A stretch of DNA of 64,000 nucleotides from Nothobranchius furzeri (Eukaryota; Chordata; Actinopteri; Cyprinodontiformes; Nothobranchiidae): positions 39,252,905-39,316,904 of the forward strand of contig NC_091754.1 of the NCBI RefSeq assembly GCF_043380555.1. Reading direction: 5' to 3'. How positions within the stretch are numbered: position 1 is the first letter of the stretch; each line of letters opens with the position of its first letter. Positions 57,526 to 62,179 of the stretch are shown here, piece by piece. The notes beneath the pieces were generated by a model. The model had not been told where the DNA came from. It did not search any database and was given only the letters and a program-made list of their open reading frames with translations. The translations under genes were made by a program, and so were the position numbers.

Positions 57526-60186
57526 TACCCTCAGATACAGAAGAAGTCCCAGTACATTAAGTATCTGTGTTGTGACGACCTCAGAACACTCCAGCAGTGG
57601 ATCAACAGCATTCGTATTGCTAAGGTACTGTGAGTTCTCACAGCTCTCCTTTTGAGTCCTGAACTCTGGAACATCTGAGCCATCCAGTGCTACTTCAGCT
57701 GTTTTTCTAACTCAGCCAAAAATGGCTCGGTACATAGGGTAGCTGTGGGGGCTTAAAGTATTATAAAAGCATTACATTCACTATAGCCAAGTCTAAGGCC
57801 TTAAAGGGTATTACGTTTCAGAAAAGGATTTTCAGATGTTATGTCTTATTTTTCTGTTTCATTACACAAACATTTAGTCATGATTAGGGCTTGTGATCAC
57901 ATGTGAATATGCATTGCCTTCTGGGTCATGGTGGACATGTTGATGACATCACGAGTGTAAACAAACCATGGAAACAAGTAGATCATAGAGAAGCAGATTT
58001 GGGAGAAATAACATCTCAAAAGGATACTCCACTAGAAATAGACATTTTGTCTGTTGACATAGGCTTGGTTCACACTGCAGGCAAAAGCGTCTGCAGTGAT
58101 GCGGACGCTGAGCCGATCTGTCGTGGTGAAGAGGGAGCTGAGCCAGAAAGCCAGGCTCTCGATTTACCGGTCCATCTACGTCCCAATCCTCACCTATGGT
58201 CATGAGCTTTGGGTAATGACCGAAAGAATGAGATCGCGGATACAAGCGGCCGAAATGAGTTTCCTTCGTAGGGTGGCCGGGCTCAGCCTTAGAGATAGGG
58301 TGAGTAGCTCGGACATTCGGGAGGGACTCGGAGTAGAACTGCTGCTCCTCCGGATCGAAAGGAGCCAGTTGAGGTGGTTTGGGCATCTGGTCAGGATGCC
58401 TCCTGGACGCCTCCCTGGGGAGGTGTTTCAGGCATGTCCTGCCAGCAGGAGGCCCCCGGGTCGACCCAGGACACGTTGGAGAGGTTACATCTCCAATCTG
58501 GTCCGGGAACGCCTTGGGGTCCTGCCGGAGGAGCTGGTGGAGGTGGCCGGGGAGAGGACGGTCTGGAGCTCCCTAGTTGGGATGCTGCCCCCGCGACCCG
58601 GACCTGGATAAGCGGAGGAAGATGACGACAATATTATTAAGCCTTTAATAGTAGATTGATGATTAAACTAGGTAATTTGGGTAATCCAAGGAAACTCTTT
58701 ATAATAATTTGCTAAAAGTTTTACCAAACAGAAGGTGTTTAAAACCAGAGTCAATAAAATAGCATCACTTTTAAATCTTCAGACCTTTAGCCTGGTGCAG
58801 CACAACCAGTAGGCTTTGATCACTGGACCTCAGGGACCTGCTGGGGGTGTAGGGACTGAGAAGATCACCAATGTAAGATGGTGCTTGTCCATGTAAGGCC
58901 CTATAGACCAGAACCAGGATCTAGAGATGAACCCTGATGTTAGAAAAAGAAGTCAGACAGTGGATTACTATAACTATCTTCCCAAACAGCAAGTGCTTTT
59001 TCTGGTTTGGAGACCAGACAGCTGAAACGTGGCTCATGAGAGAGAGGATGACTCTTGAGATTTTGGGCAAAAACCTCCTTCCGTTATTGAAGATGAAACA
59101 TGGCTGGATCTTCCAGCATGACAATGACCCCAAATACTTATTTTCTGCACAATTATACAAGTAAAATCTTTAAAAACCATTCAATATGACTTCATGATTA
59201 TCCTTTCTAATTATGTTTCTCACAATTAAAGTGTACCTAGAAGGAAGATTACAGACCTCTCATGTTTTACACTAATCTTTTTACTTTCATCTATTTACTT
59301 GCACAGGTGGTGGCTGTTGACCTTTTTCCCAGCTGTATGTAATTCAAGTTTTCTCGTCCTTCTAGTACGGGAAGCAGCTGTATATCAACTTCCAGGATGC
59401 AATGAAGAGGGCAGAGGCAACCGACGACTGGTCCTCCCTCTCTTCCACCTCCATCAAGTCAGCATCCAGCTCCTCCAGCCTTCCAGGTCTGCAAGGGGGT
59501 TTCAGCCGGGATTCTTGGTCATGATCAGTCCGTGTTCATTTTGTTCACAAAATATTTTAGTTTTTGTTTTCATGAAAAATGAATTTTTGCAGACTAAAAT
59601 GAAACAAAAACAAACAAGATACGACTAAATTATGACAAATGTTGATTGACGTTCTCATTGACAAATAAAAGACGACAACAAAAATGAACAGTAACGAAAA
59701 TCCAATCAGTAAATGGAACAGGCGGGGCTAGATGAGTAAATAACCAATCAGAGTCTGGAGCCGGCTGCTGTTTGAACAAGCTACCAGTAACCACAGATCG
59801 ATGTCTGTCATGGTGCATTTTGGTATTTTCCAATAATTTTTTAAAAATTTCTTTACAGTTTCAAGTAAATATAGTTAACATTTCCTTTACAGAAGAAAAA
59901 TGATATTTTAGTCGACTAAAAGGATGAACATTAAAACAAATTCTACAACTAAATTGTGACTAAAATTAAAAAGAATTTTTGTCAAGAATAAAACTAAATA
60001 AAAATTACAACAGTGTAAAACACAATAGTTGAATTAACCATCACATCTTTTCTGATGCTTACAGAGTCCCAGTCCTGCCAGTCAGATAGTGGAGTCTCTG
60101 AGATGACGTCATCAGGACACATCCGCTCCCAGAGAGCGGTTAGCTCCACCTTCTCAGAAGCTTGGAGGAAAGGAACACAGGGAGAG
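19901..60186 (+). CDS. raph1: raph1 (lamellipodin), 17 coding exons, 3'-incomplete
   Basis: Lamellipodin is a RIAM/MRL-family adaptor. It binds Ras-type GTPases and phosphoinositides at the leading edge and recruits Ena/VASP to extend actin filaments. The joined exons give about 661 codons in one frame: talin-binding-type helix (residues about 27-46), second short helix (about 88-104), Ser/Thr-rich linker (124-320), Lys/Glu helix (321-346), RA domain (about 347-440), PH domain (about 468-580) and the Ser-rich start of the tail. Every join keeps the reading frame and all introns are GT-AG. The Pro-rich C-terminus lies beyond 64000 or was not recognised; 5'UTR exons were not found. Order and wording of conserved blocks match vertebrate RAPH1 better than the shorter paralogue APBB1IP. 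Which teleost duplicate (raph1a or raph1b) this is cannot be told. Exon 7 is the least certain part. Confidence 0.93.
20123..20228 (+). CDS. raph1: raph1 exon 2
   Basis: Residues 45-79 plus one base. It follows TTTCTAG and ends in phase 1 at GTTAGA. It encodes SLDDG, completing the talin-binding-type helix, then a basic stretch and RETNMANFYRFSIYNIN, a block strongly conserved in vertebrate RAPH1. Only 90 bp of intron separate it from exon 1. Confidence 0.92.
20340..21385 (+). pseudogene. L2-like LINE 3' end in raph1 intron 2
   Basis: Frames give LNEVKTEILICAP, SVRNLGVTFDPAVTLDSHVS, SHLDYSNSLFTCLS, LQVVQNACARLLTKS, LLLQLHWLPVNFRAHFKILV and APSYIGDLLSPY, the RT C-terminal region of L2-like LINEs. 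It ends in AATAAA and a TGTTCTATTC repeat tail. 5'-truncated, two frameshifts. Confidence 0.9.
21489..21588. repeat. (TG)n abutting raph1 exon 3 acceptor
   Basis: About 50 TG units with two C interruptions; the last unit is followed directly by CAG and exon 3. Confidence 0.97.
21592..21722 (+). CDS. raph1: raph1 exon 3, between TG and CA repeats
   Basis: Residues 80-123 (131 nt, phase 1 to phase 0). It encodes EALNQGENVDLDSLMADL followed by SSIEQELS, the second short helix shared with RIAM. The acceptor CAG follows about 100 bp of (TG)n with no adjacent pyrimidine tract; the nearest CT-rich run is at about 21462-21488. The donor is GTACAC and a (CA)n run starts two bases into the intron. Because 131 is not a multiple of three, skipping this exon would shift the frame. 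Confidence 0.92.
21725..21798. repeat. (CA)n directly after raph1 exon 3 donor
   Basis: Starts two bases after the donor GT. Complementary to the TG tract on the other side of the same exon. Confidence 0.97.
24988..25908 (-). mobile_element. hAT (BED-finger type) inside the L1
   Basis: Ends TAGGCCTGGGCGGTATA and (complement) TAGTCTTGGGAGGTATACC, flanked by CGCCAATT (24980-24987) and CGCGAATT (25909-25916), an eight-base duplication with one change. The minus strand at 25559-25377 reads GGGNTSNLLHHLSRKHVLDY, the His-containing half of a BED zinc finger. The rest of the transposase is missing. Confidence 0.88.
26189..27279. mobile_element. hAT, non-autonomous (1.1 kb), CACATCTG duplication
   Basis: Ends TAGGGCTGCTCAATTAATCG and (complement) TAGGACTGCTCGATTATGGC, with a perfect eight-base duplication CACATCTG at 26181-26188 and 27280-27287. 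No transposase frame. It lies in the nuclease part of the L1 ORF2. Confidence 0.93.
28141..28208 (-). repeat. Small RTE-type LINE fragment
   Basis: On the minus strand it matches the CTTCTCCAGGTC...CCTCAAGTGGAGGAGTTTAA section of the RTE-type copies (compare 18300-18355 and 63220-63270). Confidence 0.6.
28210..29264 (-). mobile_element. Harbinger-like element, copy 2 (partial)
   Basis: Minus-strand copy of the 6558 element, starting CAGGGGTCTTATTTATCAAA at 29264 and matching through the Myb-like fragment and the TG tract. The frame at 28916-28734 reads STEWHSVAEAVNVVSSSERS then VTNIKK, a clearer Myb/trihelix helix than in copy 1. The other tip was not identified. Confidence 0.7.
29265..30486 (+). 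other. raph1 intron 3, 3' part: mostly unassigned
   Basis: No exon recognised. It contains a perfect hairpin at 29415-29451 (separate entry). The rest is AT-rich without clear repeats. Confidence 0.4.
29415..29451. repeat. Perfect 17-bp inverted repeat with 3-nt loop
   Basis: Arms AGATCCTGAGGCTTCTG (29415-29431) and CAGAAGCCTCAGGATCT (29435-29451) around GAA. Beyond a small bulge the stem could extend by GGAGTG/CACTCC (about 29408-29413 and 29458-29463). Not part of any element I recognise. Confidence 0.9.
30487..30684 (+). CDS. raph1: raph1 exon 4
   Basis: Residues 124-189 (198 nt, phase 0 both ends). A Ser/Gly/Thr-rich linker ends in CSLDDITAQLEK, the conserved block matching SLDDVTAQLE in mammals. 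I chose the acceptor CCAG before AAG TCT because it keeps phase 0; the GTCAG six bases upstream would give the wrong phase. The donor is GTCAGC. The acceptor has a weak pyrimidine tract. Confidence 0.88.
30730..30915 (+). mobile_element. tRNA-derived SINE, 5'-truncated
   Basis: CCTTGGGCAAGAC...CCCCAGGCAGCTGTGGCTAC...CCTTGGGGGGTT matches the body and tail of the SINE at 41304-41635 but lacks the tRNA-like head. It begins about 45 bp after raph1 exon 4. Confidence 0.8.
31070..31222 (+). CDS. raph1: raph1 exon 5
   Basis: Residues 190-240 (153 nt, phase 0 both ends). It begins ASLSMDKAARQ, continues with a Ser-rich stretch, and ends HRRTGSVGTVSEHE. The HRRT-S-GTVS block is conserved in RAPH1. 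Clear acceptor (CCTTTTCAG) and donor (GTAATC). Confidence 0.92.
31490..32072 (+). mobile_element. Solo LTR (gypsy-type), 583 bp
   Basis: Begins TGTCATGTTCTG, ends CACCGTGACG, flanked by the five-base duplication AGCAG (31485-31489 and 32073-32077). It holds a TATATAA box at about 31798 and AATAAA at about 31981, as expected of U3/R. No internal coding part nearby, so a solo LTR left by recombination. Ty3/gypsy assignment is inferred. Confidence 0.8.
32078..32664. other. raph1 intron 5, unassigned AT-rich stretch
   Basis: No exon, repeat boundary or RNA recognised. Confidence 0.4.
32665..32975 (+). repeat. RTE/Rex3-type LINE 3' end, copy 2
   Basis: CAGCTGGTCAGGATGCCTCC through GGATAAGTGG and a GGAT tail match the 3' end of the 16290-18930 copy. 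About 80 bp of unrelated sequence (32742-32790) interrupts it. Confidence 0.85.
32976..34650. other. raph1 intron 5, unclassified C-rich and low-complexity sequence
   Basis: A C/A-rich block at about 33000-33960 has the look of an interspersed repeat, but I could not assign it. From 34100 there is GC-richer sequence with no supported gene. Open frames here look like chance. Confidence 0.4.
34654..34759. repeat. (TG)n/(TGCG)n microsatellite
   Basis: TG repeats changing into TGCG repeats, about 280 bp upstream of raph1 exon 6. Confidence 0.97.
35039..35203 (+). CDS. raph1: raph1 exon 6
   Basis: Residues 241-295 (165 nt, phase 0). A Ser-rich low-complexity linker containing SACSMDSLDSV, matching the conserved SSMDSLD block. 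The acceptor is CTCTCTAG after a strong pyrimidine tract; the donor is GTACAA. A (TG)n/(TGCG)n tract ends about 280 bp upstream. Confidence 0.9.
35590..36882 (+). mobile_element. Non-LTR-like retroposon with TTCTGA tail
   Basis: It ends in GGCAATAAAATTCTTC and (TTCTGA)n at 36852-36882, a 3' tail seen on common fish retroposons. It carries one short coding region (35775-36216) and no RT, so it depends on another element. The 5' boundary is approximate (near CAAGATTTTTCTTTCCGGCG). Confidence 0.65.
35775..36216 (+). pseudogene. Small single-pass membrane protein of a retroposon, one frameshift
   Basis: Starts MDLINWSFNAIDKIF. A one-base shift in a T run near 35820 leads to EGAHACPQGTHAAGYMFDSW, then SIEDVKDMWIFGLMIVGFLL and IGVGGYLAFRKTG. 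The stretch MWIFGLMIVGFLLIGVGGYL is a strong transmembrane helix. A C-terminal amphipathic stretch (LEVNRKLDNVLAALPVLARR) follows. About 147 codons. I do not know its function. Confidence 0.65.
36883..37640. other. raph1 intron 6, unassigned
   Basis: A G-run at 36978-36987 and AT-rich sequence; no exon or clear repeat. Confidence 0.4.
37690..37783 (-). mobile_element. hAT-type end, minus orientation
   Basis: Read on the minus strand from 37783 it starts CAGTGATTCCACACCAGGGG and matches the end at 38385 for about 90 bp. Partner end not found. Confidence 0.55.
37784..38384 (-). pseudogene. LINE RT fragment in raph1 intron 6
   Basis: Minus strand: FTKGEFPDNFKKGLITPI (38345 region), then NHERLLHKLSKLKLSQTAIN, WFRSYLKHIEQCAKVNGIKN, VPQGSIPGSLLFFLYINDLP, and KYAEDDNLC at the left edge, i.e. 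the catalytic YADD motif just at the junction. It is cut at both sides by hAT-type ends. Confidence 0.8.
38385..38720 (+). mobile_element. hAT-type end, plus orientation
   Basis: Starts CAGTGATTCCCAATCAGGGG. The first 90 bp match the inverted end at 37690-37783. A weak frame near 38640 (MEQL, YGPCFGIQEF) may be transposase remnant. Right end not found. Confidence 0.5.
38721..39820. other. raph1 intron 6, mostly unassigned; CATC-type repeat
   Basis: At about 39360-39510 there is (CCAT)n followed by CCGTCTTCTGAACCCGC and ACACCCTGGACAGAGAGCCAG, a widespread fish interspersed repeat. A C-run lies at 39645-39670. Nothing else recognised. Confidence 0.5.
39825..40115 (+). repeat. L2-like LINE 3' end
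   Basis: Frame-shifted GSRAFSRSAPHLWNPLPPDL followed by a 3'UTR ending GGCGCTGCCAAATAAAATG and a TATTAT tail: the C-terminal end of an L2-like ORF2 plus its tail. Confidence 0.75.
40254..40328 (+). CDS. raph1: raph1 exon 7 (probable, possibly optional)
   Basis: A 75-nt phase 0 open segment (HSYLDNETSLILRNIAGKPS then HLLTK) between a TCTCTTTAAAG acceptor and a GTGACT donor. Length and phase fit the gap between exons 6 and 8, but I do not recognise the residues in mammalian RAPH1. It may be a fish-specific or alternative cassette exon. If it is not used, exon 6 still joins exon 8 in frame and the protein loses 25 residues. Confidence 0.55.
40721..40788. repeat. (TG)n abutting raph1 exon 8 acceptor
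   Basis: About 34 TG units, followed by TAG and exon 8. CA-rich sequence (41009-41041) follows the exon 140 bp downstream. Confidence 0.97.
40792..40869 (+). CDS. raph1: raph1 exon 8, TG repeat at acceptor
   Basis: Residues 321-346 (78 nt, phase 0). EEQAAKMKAEKIRVALEKI continuing KEAQVKK is the almost invariant helical lead-in to the RA domain of MRL proteins. The acceptor TAG follows (TG)n at 40721-40788 with no pyrimidine tract. The donor is GTGGGT, and CA-rich sequence lies about 140 bp downstream. Confidence 0.95.
41304..41635 (+). mobile_element. tRNA-derived SINE, near full length
   Basis: The head has a tRNA-like A box (GGTGGCACAGGAGTTGAGC region) and a B box GGTCCGAGCCC at 41351-41361. 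The body (CCTTGGGCAAGAC, GGCAGCTGTGGCTAC) and the tail (CCTTGGGGGGTTCC) follow. It resembles widespread fish SINEs; no named family assigned. Confidence 0.8.
41940..42060. repeat. Short repeat with palindrome, copy 2
   Basis: Matches 7190-7310: CCCGCTGCTTCTCCGGGAAA, then AGCCGTAGCGGGTTGCCACGGCT, here with an imperfect palindrome, and CCTATGTAAGGGAAACCC. Confidence 0.65.
42060..42238 (+). mobile_element. Penelope-like element 3' end, copy 2
   Basis: Reads AWDCIIGEGR-type residues and then GTCGCCCTCTGCTGCCCG and the hammerhead-like sequence, matching the complement of 3440-3620. Only the last ~180 bp are present, next to the retrovirus-like pol. Confidence 0.75.
42160..42215 (+). ncRNA. Hammerhead-like motif, copy 2
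   Basis: CTGAGGA (42173-42179), a six-pair stem GTTTGC / GCAAAC around AGCC, GAAAC, then GTC, with GCT before and GGC after able to form a short stem I. Stem III would be only AC/GU, the very short palindromic type that can work as a dimer. CTGAGGA departs from the usual CTGATGA by one base at the variable position, which the motif tolerates. Confidence 0.6.
42240..44000 (-). pseudogene. Retrovirus-like pol remnant (RT-RNase H-integrase start)
   Basis: Minus strand. The RT part at 43976-43435 has KPSGKHRLVHDTRALNE, RLPQGFINSPNAFHS and the catalytic VVYIDDILLTND. RNase H at about 42783-42350 has AGSAQKAELTAVLEA, LIVSDSDLVCKG and GNAAADKLAQA. It ends in VHELVRKLHESLGHL, the start of the integrase zinc-binding region. 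Several frameshifts; no LTR, gag or env recognised. An old endogenous-retrovirus-type copy; genus not assigned. Confidence 0.8.
44001..44760. other. raph1 intron 8, upstream flank of the pol remnant
   Basis: Short protein-like pieces on the minus strand may be the part before RT, interrupted by AT-rich sequence at 44140-44440. Not assigned with confidence. Confidence 0.35.
45095..45194. repeat. (TG)n/(TGCG)n microsatellite
   Basis: TG with TGCG sections, about 190 bp upstream of raph1 exon 9. Confidence 0.97.
45380..45454 (+). CDS. raph1: raph1 exon 9 (RA domain start)
   Basis: Residues 347-371 (75 nt, phase 0). LVIRVHLSDESSKTMMVDER then QTVRQ is the first beta hairpin and following strand of the Ras-association domain. 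Acceptor TTTCACAG, donor GTAGGT. A TG/TGCG tract (45095-45194) lies about 190 bp upstream. Confidence 0.95.
45640..45865 (+). pseudogene. L2-like LINE RT fragment
   Basis: Frames give KIIEKVVCTQLSNYLEVQSL, LDHFQFGFRTHHST and LNNILVETHTGSHVRLLLVD, the RT fingers-palm section. One stop and a truncated right edge. It lies in raph1 intron 9. Confidence 0.85.
46038..46122 (+). CDS. raph1: raph1 exon 10 (RA domain)
   Basis: Residues 372-399 plus one base (85 nt). VLDSLLDKSHCGYSPDWSLV then ETISELQM, the central RA helix and strand. The acceptor follows a T-rich tract ending TTTGTAG; the donor is GTGAGT. It joins exon 11 through a split Glu codon. Confidence 0.95.
46123..47214. other. raph1 intron 10, 5' part: unassigned
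   Basis: AT-rich; a block from CCTTTAAGACCGGCCATAGG (46570) to about 47130 looks like an interspersed repeat but has no ends or coding frame that I can identify. Confidence 0.4.
47356..48380. mobile_element. hAT (1025 bp) inside DIRS copy 2, perfect 8-bp duplication
   Basis: Ends TAGGGCTGTCGCGGTTGAGG and (complement) TAGGGCTGTCGCGGTAACCG, flanked by ATGGGGGG at 47348-47355 and 48381-48388. Some CG-rich interior; no clear transposase frame. Removing it and one repeat restores the RNase H reading SLLGWGG as in copy 1. Confidence 0.95.
49213..49581. mobile_element. Tc1/mariner-like MITE (369 bp) inside DIRS copy 2
   Basis: Inverted ends of about 80 bp (AGTGATGTGAAAAACTATTT and the complement of the right end, CAGTGGTGTGAAAAACGGAC), TA at both sides (49211-49212 and 49582-49583). 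Removing it rejoins the recombinase codons VASYAAKW. Confidence 0.93.
49582..50536 (+). pseudogene. DIRS tyrosine recombinase, copy 2, broken
   Basis: Begins before the MITE (LAAERSRLEASGLPRDVV at about 49117) and resumes at 49582 (AAKWAAFQNWC). FSTIKTYAAAILSCHQGFGD, LALASFKRVSNLTAFS (catalytic Arg) and CPVRTLARYVPRTSGI follow. A frameshift near 50290 and stops remove the intact His-x-x-Arg and Tyr frame, although the DNA still matches copy 1. Confidence 0.85.
51269..51809. mobile_element. MITE (541 bp), TAA duplication, GC-rich
   Basis: Ends AGGTTGGTTTATGCTTGACG and (complement) AGCTTGGTTTATGCTTGACG, flanked by TAA at 51266-51268 and 51810-51812. It shares the GGTTTATGCTT tip with the 5031-5662 MITE but not the interior. 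It lies 150 bp before raph1 exon 11. Confidence 0.85.
51959..52080 (+). CDS. raph1: raph1 exon 11 (RA domain end), CA repeat after donor
   Basis: Residues 400-440 (122 nt, ends phase 0). ERIYEDHENLVENLLNWTRD, then SHNRLMFTERTEKYAVFKNP and Q. The donor GTGAGA is followed within ten bases by CA repeat, and that repeat is the target of a 3.4-kb transposon insertion (52199-55556). Confidence 0.95.
52087..52198. repeat. (CA)n after raph1 exon 11 donor
   Basis: CA-rich from seven bases after the exon to the insertion point of the 3.4-kb element; its other half continues at 55557. Confidence 0.95.
52199..55556. mobile_element. hAT-like element (3.4 kb) inserted in a CA repeat
   Basis: Ends CAGAGGTGGAAAGTAACG and (complement) CAGAGGTGGAAAGAGTACG, each followed by AAGTAACTTTTACTT-type sequence. 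Flanks are CACACACG and CACGCACG, one difference in eight. No transposase recognised; the inside holds further TG/CA tracts (52974-53039, 53954-54054, 55272-55318) and probably another nested repeat at about 53600-54750. Confidence 0.75.
55557..55800. repeat. CA/GCATGTAT compound minisatellite
   Basis: Repeats of ACACACGCATGTATGCACGC with variants, running up to 50 bp before raph1 exon 12. Long open frames in all phases here are repeat artefacts. Confidence 0.95.
55851..55916 (+). CDS. raph1: raph1 exon 12 (RA-PH linker)
   Basis: Residues 441-462 (66 nt, phase 0). NYLLGRKDTCEMSERNKEAL then LE is the linker between RA and PH; the tandem RA-PH fold is one structural unit in this family. Acceptor TTGCAG, donor GTTGGT. 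The intron upstream ends in a CA/GCATGTAT repeat block. Confidence 0.93.
55987..56130 (+). CDS. raph1: raph1 exon 13 (PH domain start)
   Basis: Residues 463-510 (144 nt, phase 0). ECFGGSSVSVPEMEGVLWLK then EDSKKSWKKRYFLLRASGIY and YVPKSKGK. The KKSWKKRYFLLR strand carries the basic residues that contact phosphoinositide head groups in PH domains. Acceptor TGTCAG, donor GTGCGT. Only 70 bp separate it from exon 12. Confidence 0.96.
56399..56477. repeat. (GT)n abutting raph1 exon 14 acceptor
   Basis: About 39 uninterrupted GT units followed by TAG and exon 14. Confidence 0.97.
56481..56591 (+). CDS. raph1: raph1 exon 14 (PH domain), TG repeat at acceptor
   Basis: Residues 511-547 (111 nt, phase 0). 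ASRDLVCFLQLDHVNVYLGQ then DYKDKYKAPTDHCMVLK, the middle PH strands. The acceptor is TAG directly after about 80 bp of (GT)n. The donor is GTGAGA. Skipping it would stay in frame but remove the PH core. Confidence 0.96.
56695..57522. repeat. Long imperfect TG tract filling raph1 intron 14
   Basis: About 830 bp of TG broken by TTTGC, CATGTATATG and similar units, with higher-order repetition of 70-130 bp blocks. It ends TGTGTAG at exon 15. Confidence 0.97.
57526..57624 (+). CDS. raph1: raph1 exon 15 (PH C-terminal helix), TG-rich intron
   Basis: Residues 548-580 (99 nt, phase 0). YPQIQKKSQYIKYLCCDDLR then TLQQWINSIRIAK, the last strand and C-terminal helix of the PH domain; the Trp in QQW is the conserved PH-helix Trp. 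The acceptor TAG follows an 820-bp imperfect TG tract that fills nearly all of the intron. Donor GTACTG. Confidence 0.96.
57625..58088. other. raph1 intron 15, 5' part, no element recognised
   Basis: About 460 bp, AT-rich, no exon or repeat identified. Confidence 0.4.
58089..58625 (+). pseudogene. RTE/Rex3-type LINE 3' end, copy 3
   Basis: The frame 58096-58611 is open: RSVVVKRELSQKARLSIYRS, LTYGHELWVMTERMRS, FLRRVAGLSLRDRV, RIERSQLRWFGHLVRMPPGR. Very close to copy 1 at 18420-18905, hence a recent 5'-truncated insertion. Tail GATAAGCGGAGGAAGATGACG. Confidence 0.92.
58740..58925 (-). repeat. L2-like LINE fragment
   Basis: The minus strand matches the TACATGGACAAGCACCATCTTACATTGGTGATC to GATCAAAGCCTACTGG section of the copy at 20860-20945. 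Confidence 0.8.
58950..59165 (+). pseudogene. Tc1-type transposase fragment
   Basis: The frame from 59085 reads LLKMKHGWIFQHDNDPKYLF, the second catalytic Asp block (HDNDPKH) of Tc1 transposases. Neighbouring residues are decayed. It lies in raph1 intron 15. Confidence 0.65.
59366..59486 (+). CDS. raph1: raph1 exon 16
   Basis: Residues 581-620 plus one base (121 nt). YGKQLYINFQDAMKRAEATD then DWSSLSSTSIKSASSSSSLP, the start of the Ser-rich tail. Acceptor CTTCTAG, donor GTCTGC in phase 1. Confidence 0.93.
59487..60064. other. raph1 intron 16, A/T-rich repeat-like sequence
   Basis: ACTAAAATGAAAC-type runs on both sides (59595-59650 and 59905-59980) suggest a small non-autonomous element, without clear ends. 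Confidence 0.4.
60065..60186 (+). CDS. raph1: raph1 exon 17 (last exon seen), CA repeat after donor
   Basis: Residues 621-661 (122 nt). ESQSCQSDSGVSEMTSSGHI then RSQRAVSSTFSEAWRKGTQG and E; conserved blocks are QSDSGVS and SEAWRKGTQ. The acceptor is TTACAG. The donor GTGAAC is followed at once by about 100 bp of (CA)n (60189-60288). No following RAPH1 exon was found to 64000. Confidence 0.93.
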
Positions 60187-60188
60187 GT

Positions 60189-60289
<101 letters not shown>

Positions 60290-60672
60290 AAGTAGTGTTA
60301 CTATAGTTATATTGTGATTTCTTAGTAAATATTCTATTTGGCGAGAGATAAACTTTATTGTATTTATTCTAGTGAATCTATAATTAAACGGGTAAACTAG
60401 TAGTAGCACATTCAATGTCATAGAAAGTTAAAAGTTCTTAGCAGGACAGGGAGAAAGTTTAAGTGGTTAGCAGCAGTGTGCTAGACGATGGCCCCCTCCA
60501 TGAGGCCACCACAGCTCAGCAGAACGTCATTGTCGCATCTTCTGGGGAGAAAAACACTTAGAGAAAAAATAAAGTTAACAGCTGAAATTGCAGAAAATAA
60601 TACAGTTAAAGAGCAGATTGTAGAAGAAAGTAGTCCAGTGTGGAATGTGGTCTGTGTATCCTCCTAGCCTAG

Positions 60673-61129
60673 CCTGCCAGACTCATCCACTGTTTAATTC
60701 TGCACAGAGAGAGAGTCTTCTAACTCACAGTCAGAGAGGCACATGAGGGACAGGACTAGCCAGCTTAAAAATTACCAATCAGAAAAAGACCAAAATGCTC
60801 ACTGTACCATGCAACGCTGTTTTTTAGCTGTAGTCAAAAAAGGCGTCTGGAAACGACGCAAACATCTTTTTTTTTTTTTTAGAAGAAAGGCTTTTAGCAC
60901 TTCTACTTGTGGTTTTAAATGCATTCAAGTCATTTAAAACAGAGGAAAGAGTCGCAGTGAACTATGCTTCAGTCGCCATGTTTATGACAAACTCGGCGTT
61001 ATGGTGTGTGACGTACGCTGCTCAACGCTGATTGGCTCAGATAGAATTCTCACGGGGCGGGTTATTTGAATAGGAGAGTTCCCAGACCCTTTCTCTGTGC
61101 AGAATTAAACAGAGGAGGAGTCTGGCAGG
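60673..61129. mobile_element. Palindromic MITE (about 457 bp)
   Basis: Inverted ends of about 45 bp: CCTGCCAGACTCATCCACTG followed by TTTAATTCTGCACAGAGA, and the complement at 61085-61129. No coding frame. Target duplication not clear. Confidence 0.75.
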
Positions 61130-61349
61130 TCAAGTTAATGTCCTCCAGCAGTCTAAGCCTATAGCAGCATAACTACAGAATTAACTCTGGATAACCTAGC
61201 CTTTTTAGATGGAGGCATGTTGGAGGCAGGGCAAGGGAGAGCCGTCTTTACCGACTGTACACTGCACCTCCCTCTACTGCCCCACTTGTCCAGATCTAGG
61301 CTAACAGATTTTAACCATAGGCCCTATGAAATAAAAATGTTTTAACCCT

Positions 61350-61890
61350 AGTCTTAAGTAGACAAGGCGTCTGCCTCACGGACTAAAGCTGGGAGCTGGT
61401 TCCACTGGAGAGGAGCCTGATAACTAAAAGATCTGCCTCCCATCCTATTTTTAGATATTCTGGGAACCACCAGTAGACCTGCAGTCTGAGAGCGAAGTGC
61501 TCGGTTAGGAATGTATGGAACAATCAGATCACTGATGTATGATGGAGCTGGATTATTAAGAGCTTTATATGTGAGAATGAGGATCTTAAAGTCTATTCTG
61601 AATTTAACAGGTAGCCAATGTAGGGAAGCTAAGACAGGAGAGATATGATCTCTCTTTTTATTTCTCATCAGAACTCTAGCTGCAGCATTTTGGACAAGCT
61701 GAAAACTTTTAACTACATTCTGTGGACTTCCTGAGAGTAATGAATTACAGTAATCCAGTCTTGATGTAATAAATGCATGAACTAGTTTTTCAGCATCACT
61801 CCTGGAAAGGATGCTTCTAATCTTAGCAATATTCCGAAGGTGGAAAAAGGAAATCCTTTGTTCTCGGAGACTAATTTAATGCCATTGTAG
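61350..61890 (-). pseudogene. LINE 3' region (L2-like), minus strand
   Basis: The frame 61668-61354 reads HISPVLASLHWLPVKFRIDF, KILILTYKALNNPAPSYISD, RSFSYQAPLQWNQLP, the RT C-terminal region. Upstream (61670-61880) the DNA continues as decayed RT. Confidence 0.88.
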
Positions 61891-61919
61891 GGTTTGGGAA
61901 ATCGAGTGCTTTAAGAGCT

Positions 61920-62179
<260 letters not shown>

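Noticed and set aside
56376..57655. Open frames of up to 331 codons made of Cys/Val or Thr/His repeats on both strands
   Set aside because: They are translations of the TG/CA tract, open in several frames at once; no protein signal. The tract is intronic between exons 14 and 15.
19901..60186. The gene as APBB1IP (RIAM) instead of RAPH1
   Set aside because: The residues SLDDITAQLE, HRRTGSVGTVS, MDSLD and the tail QSDSGVS...SEAWRKGTQ match RAPH1; RIAM has Pro-rich sequence in place of the Ser-rich linker.
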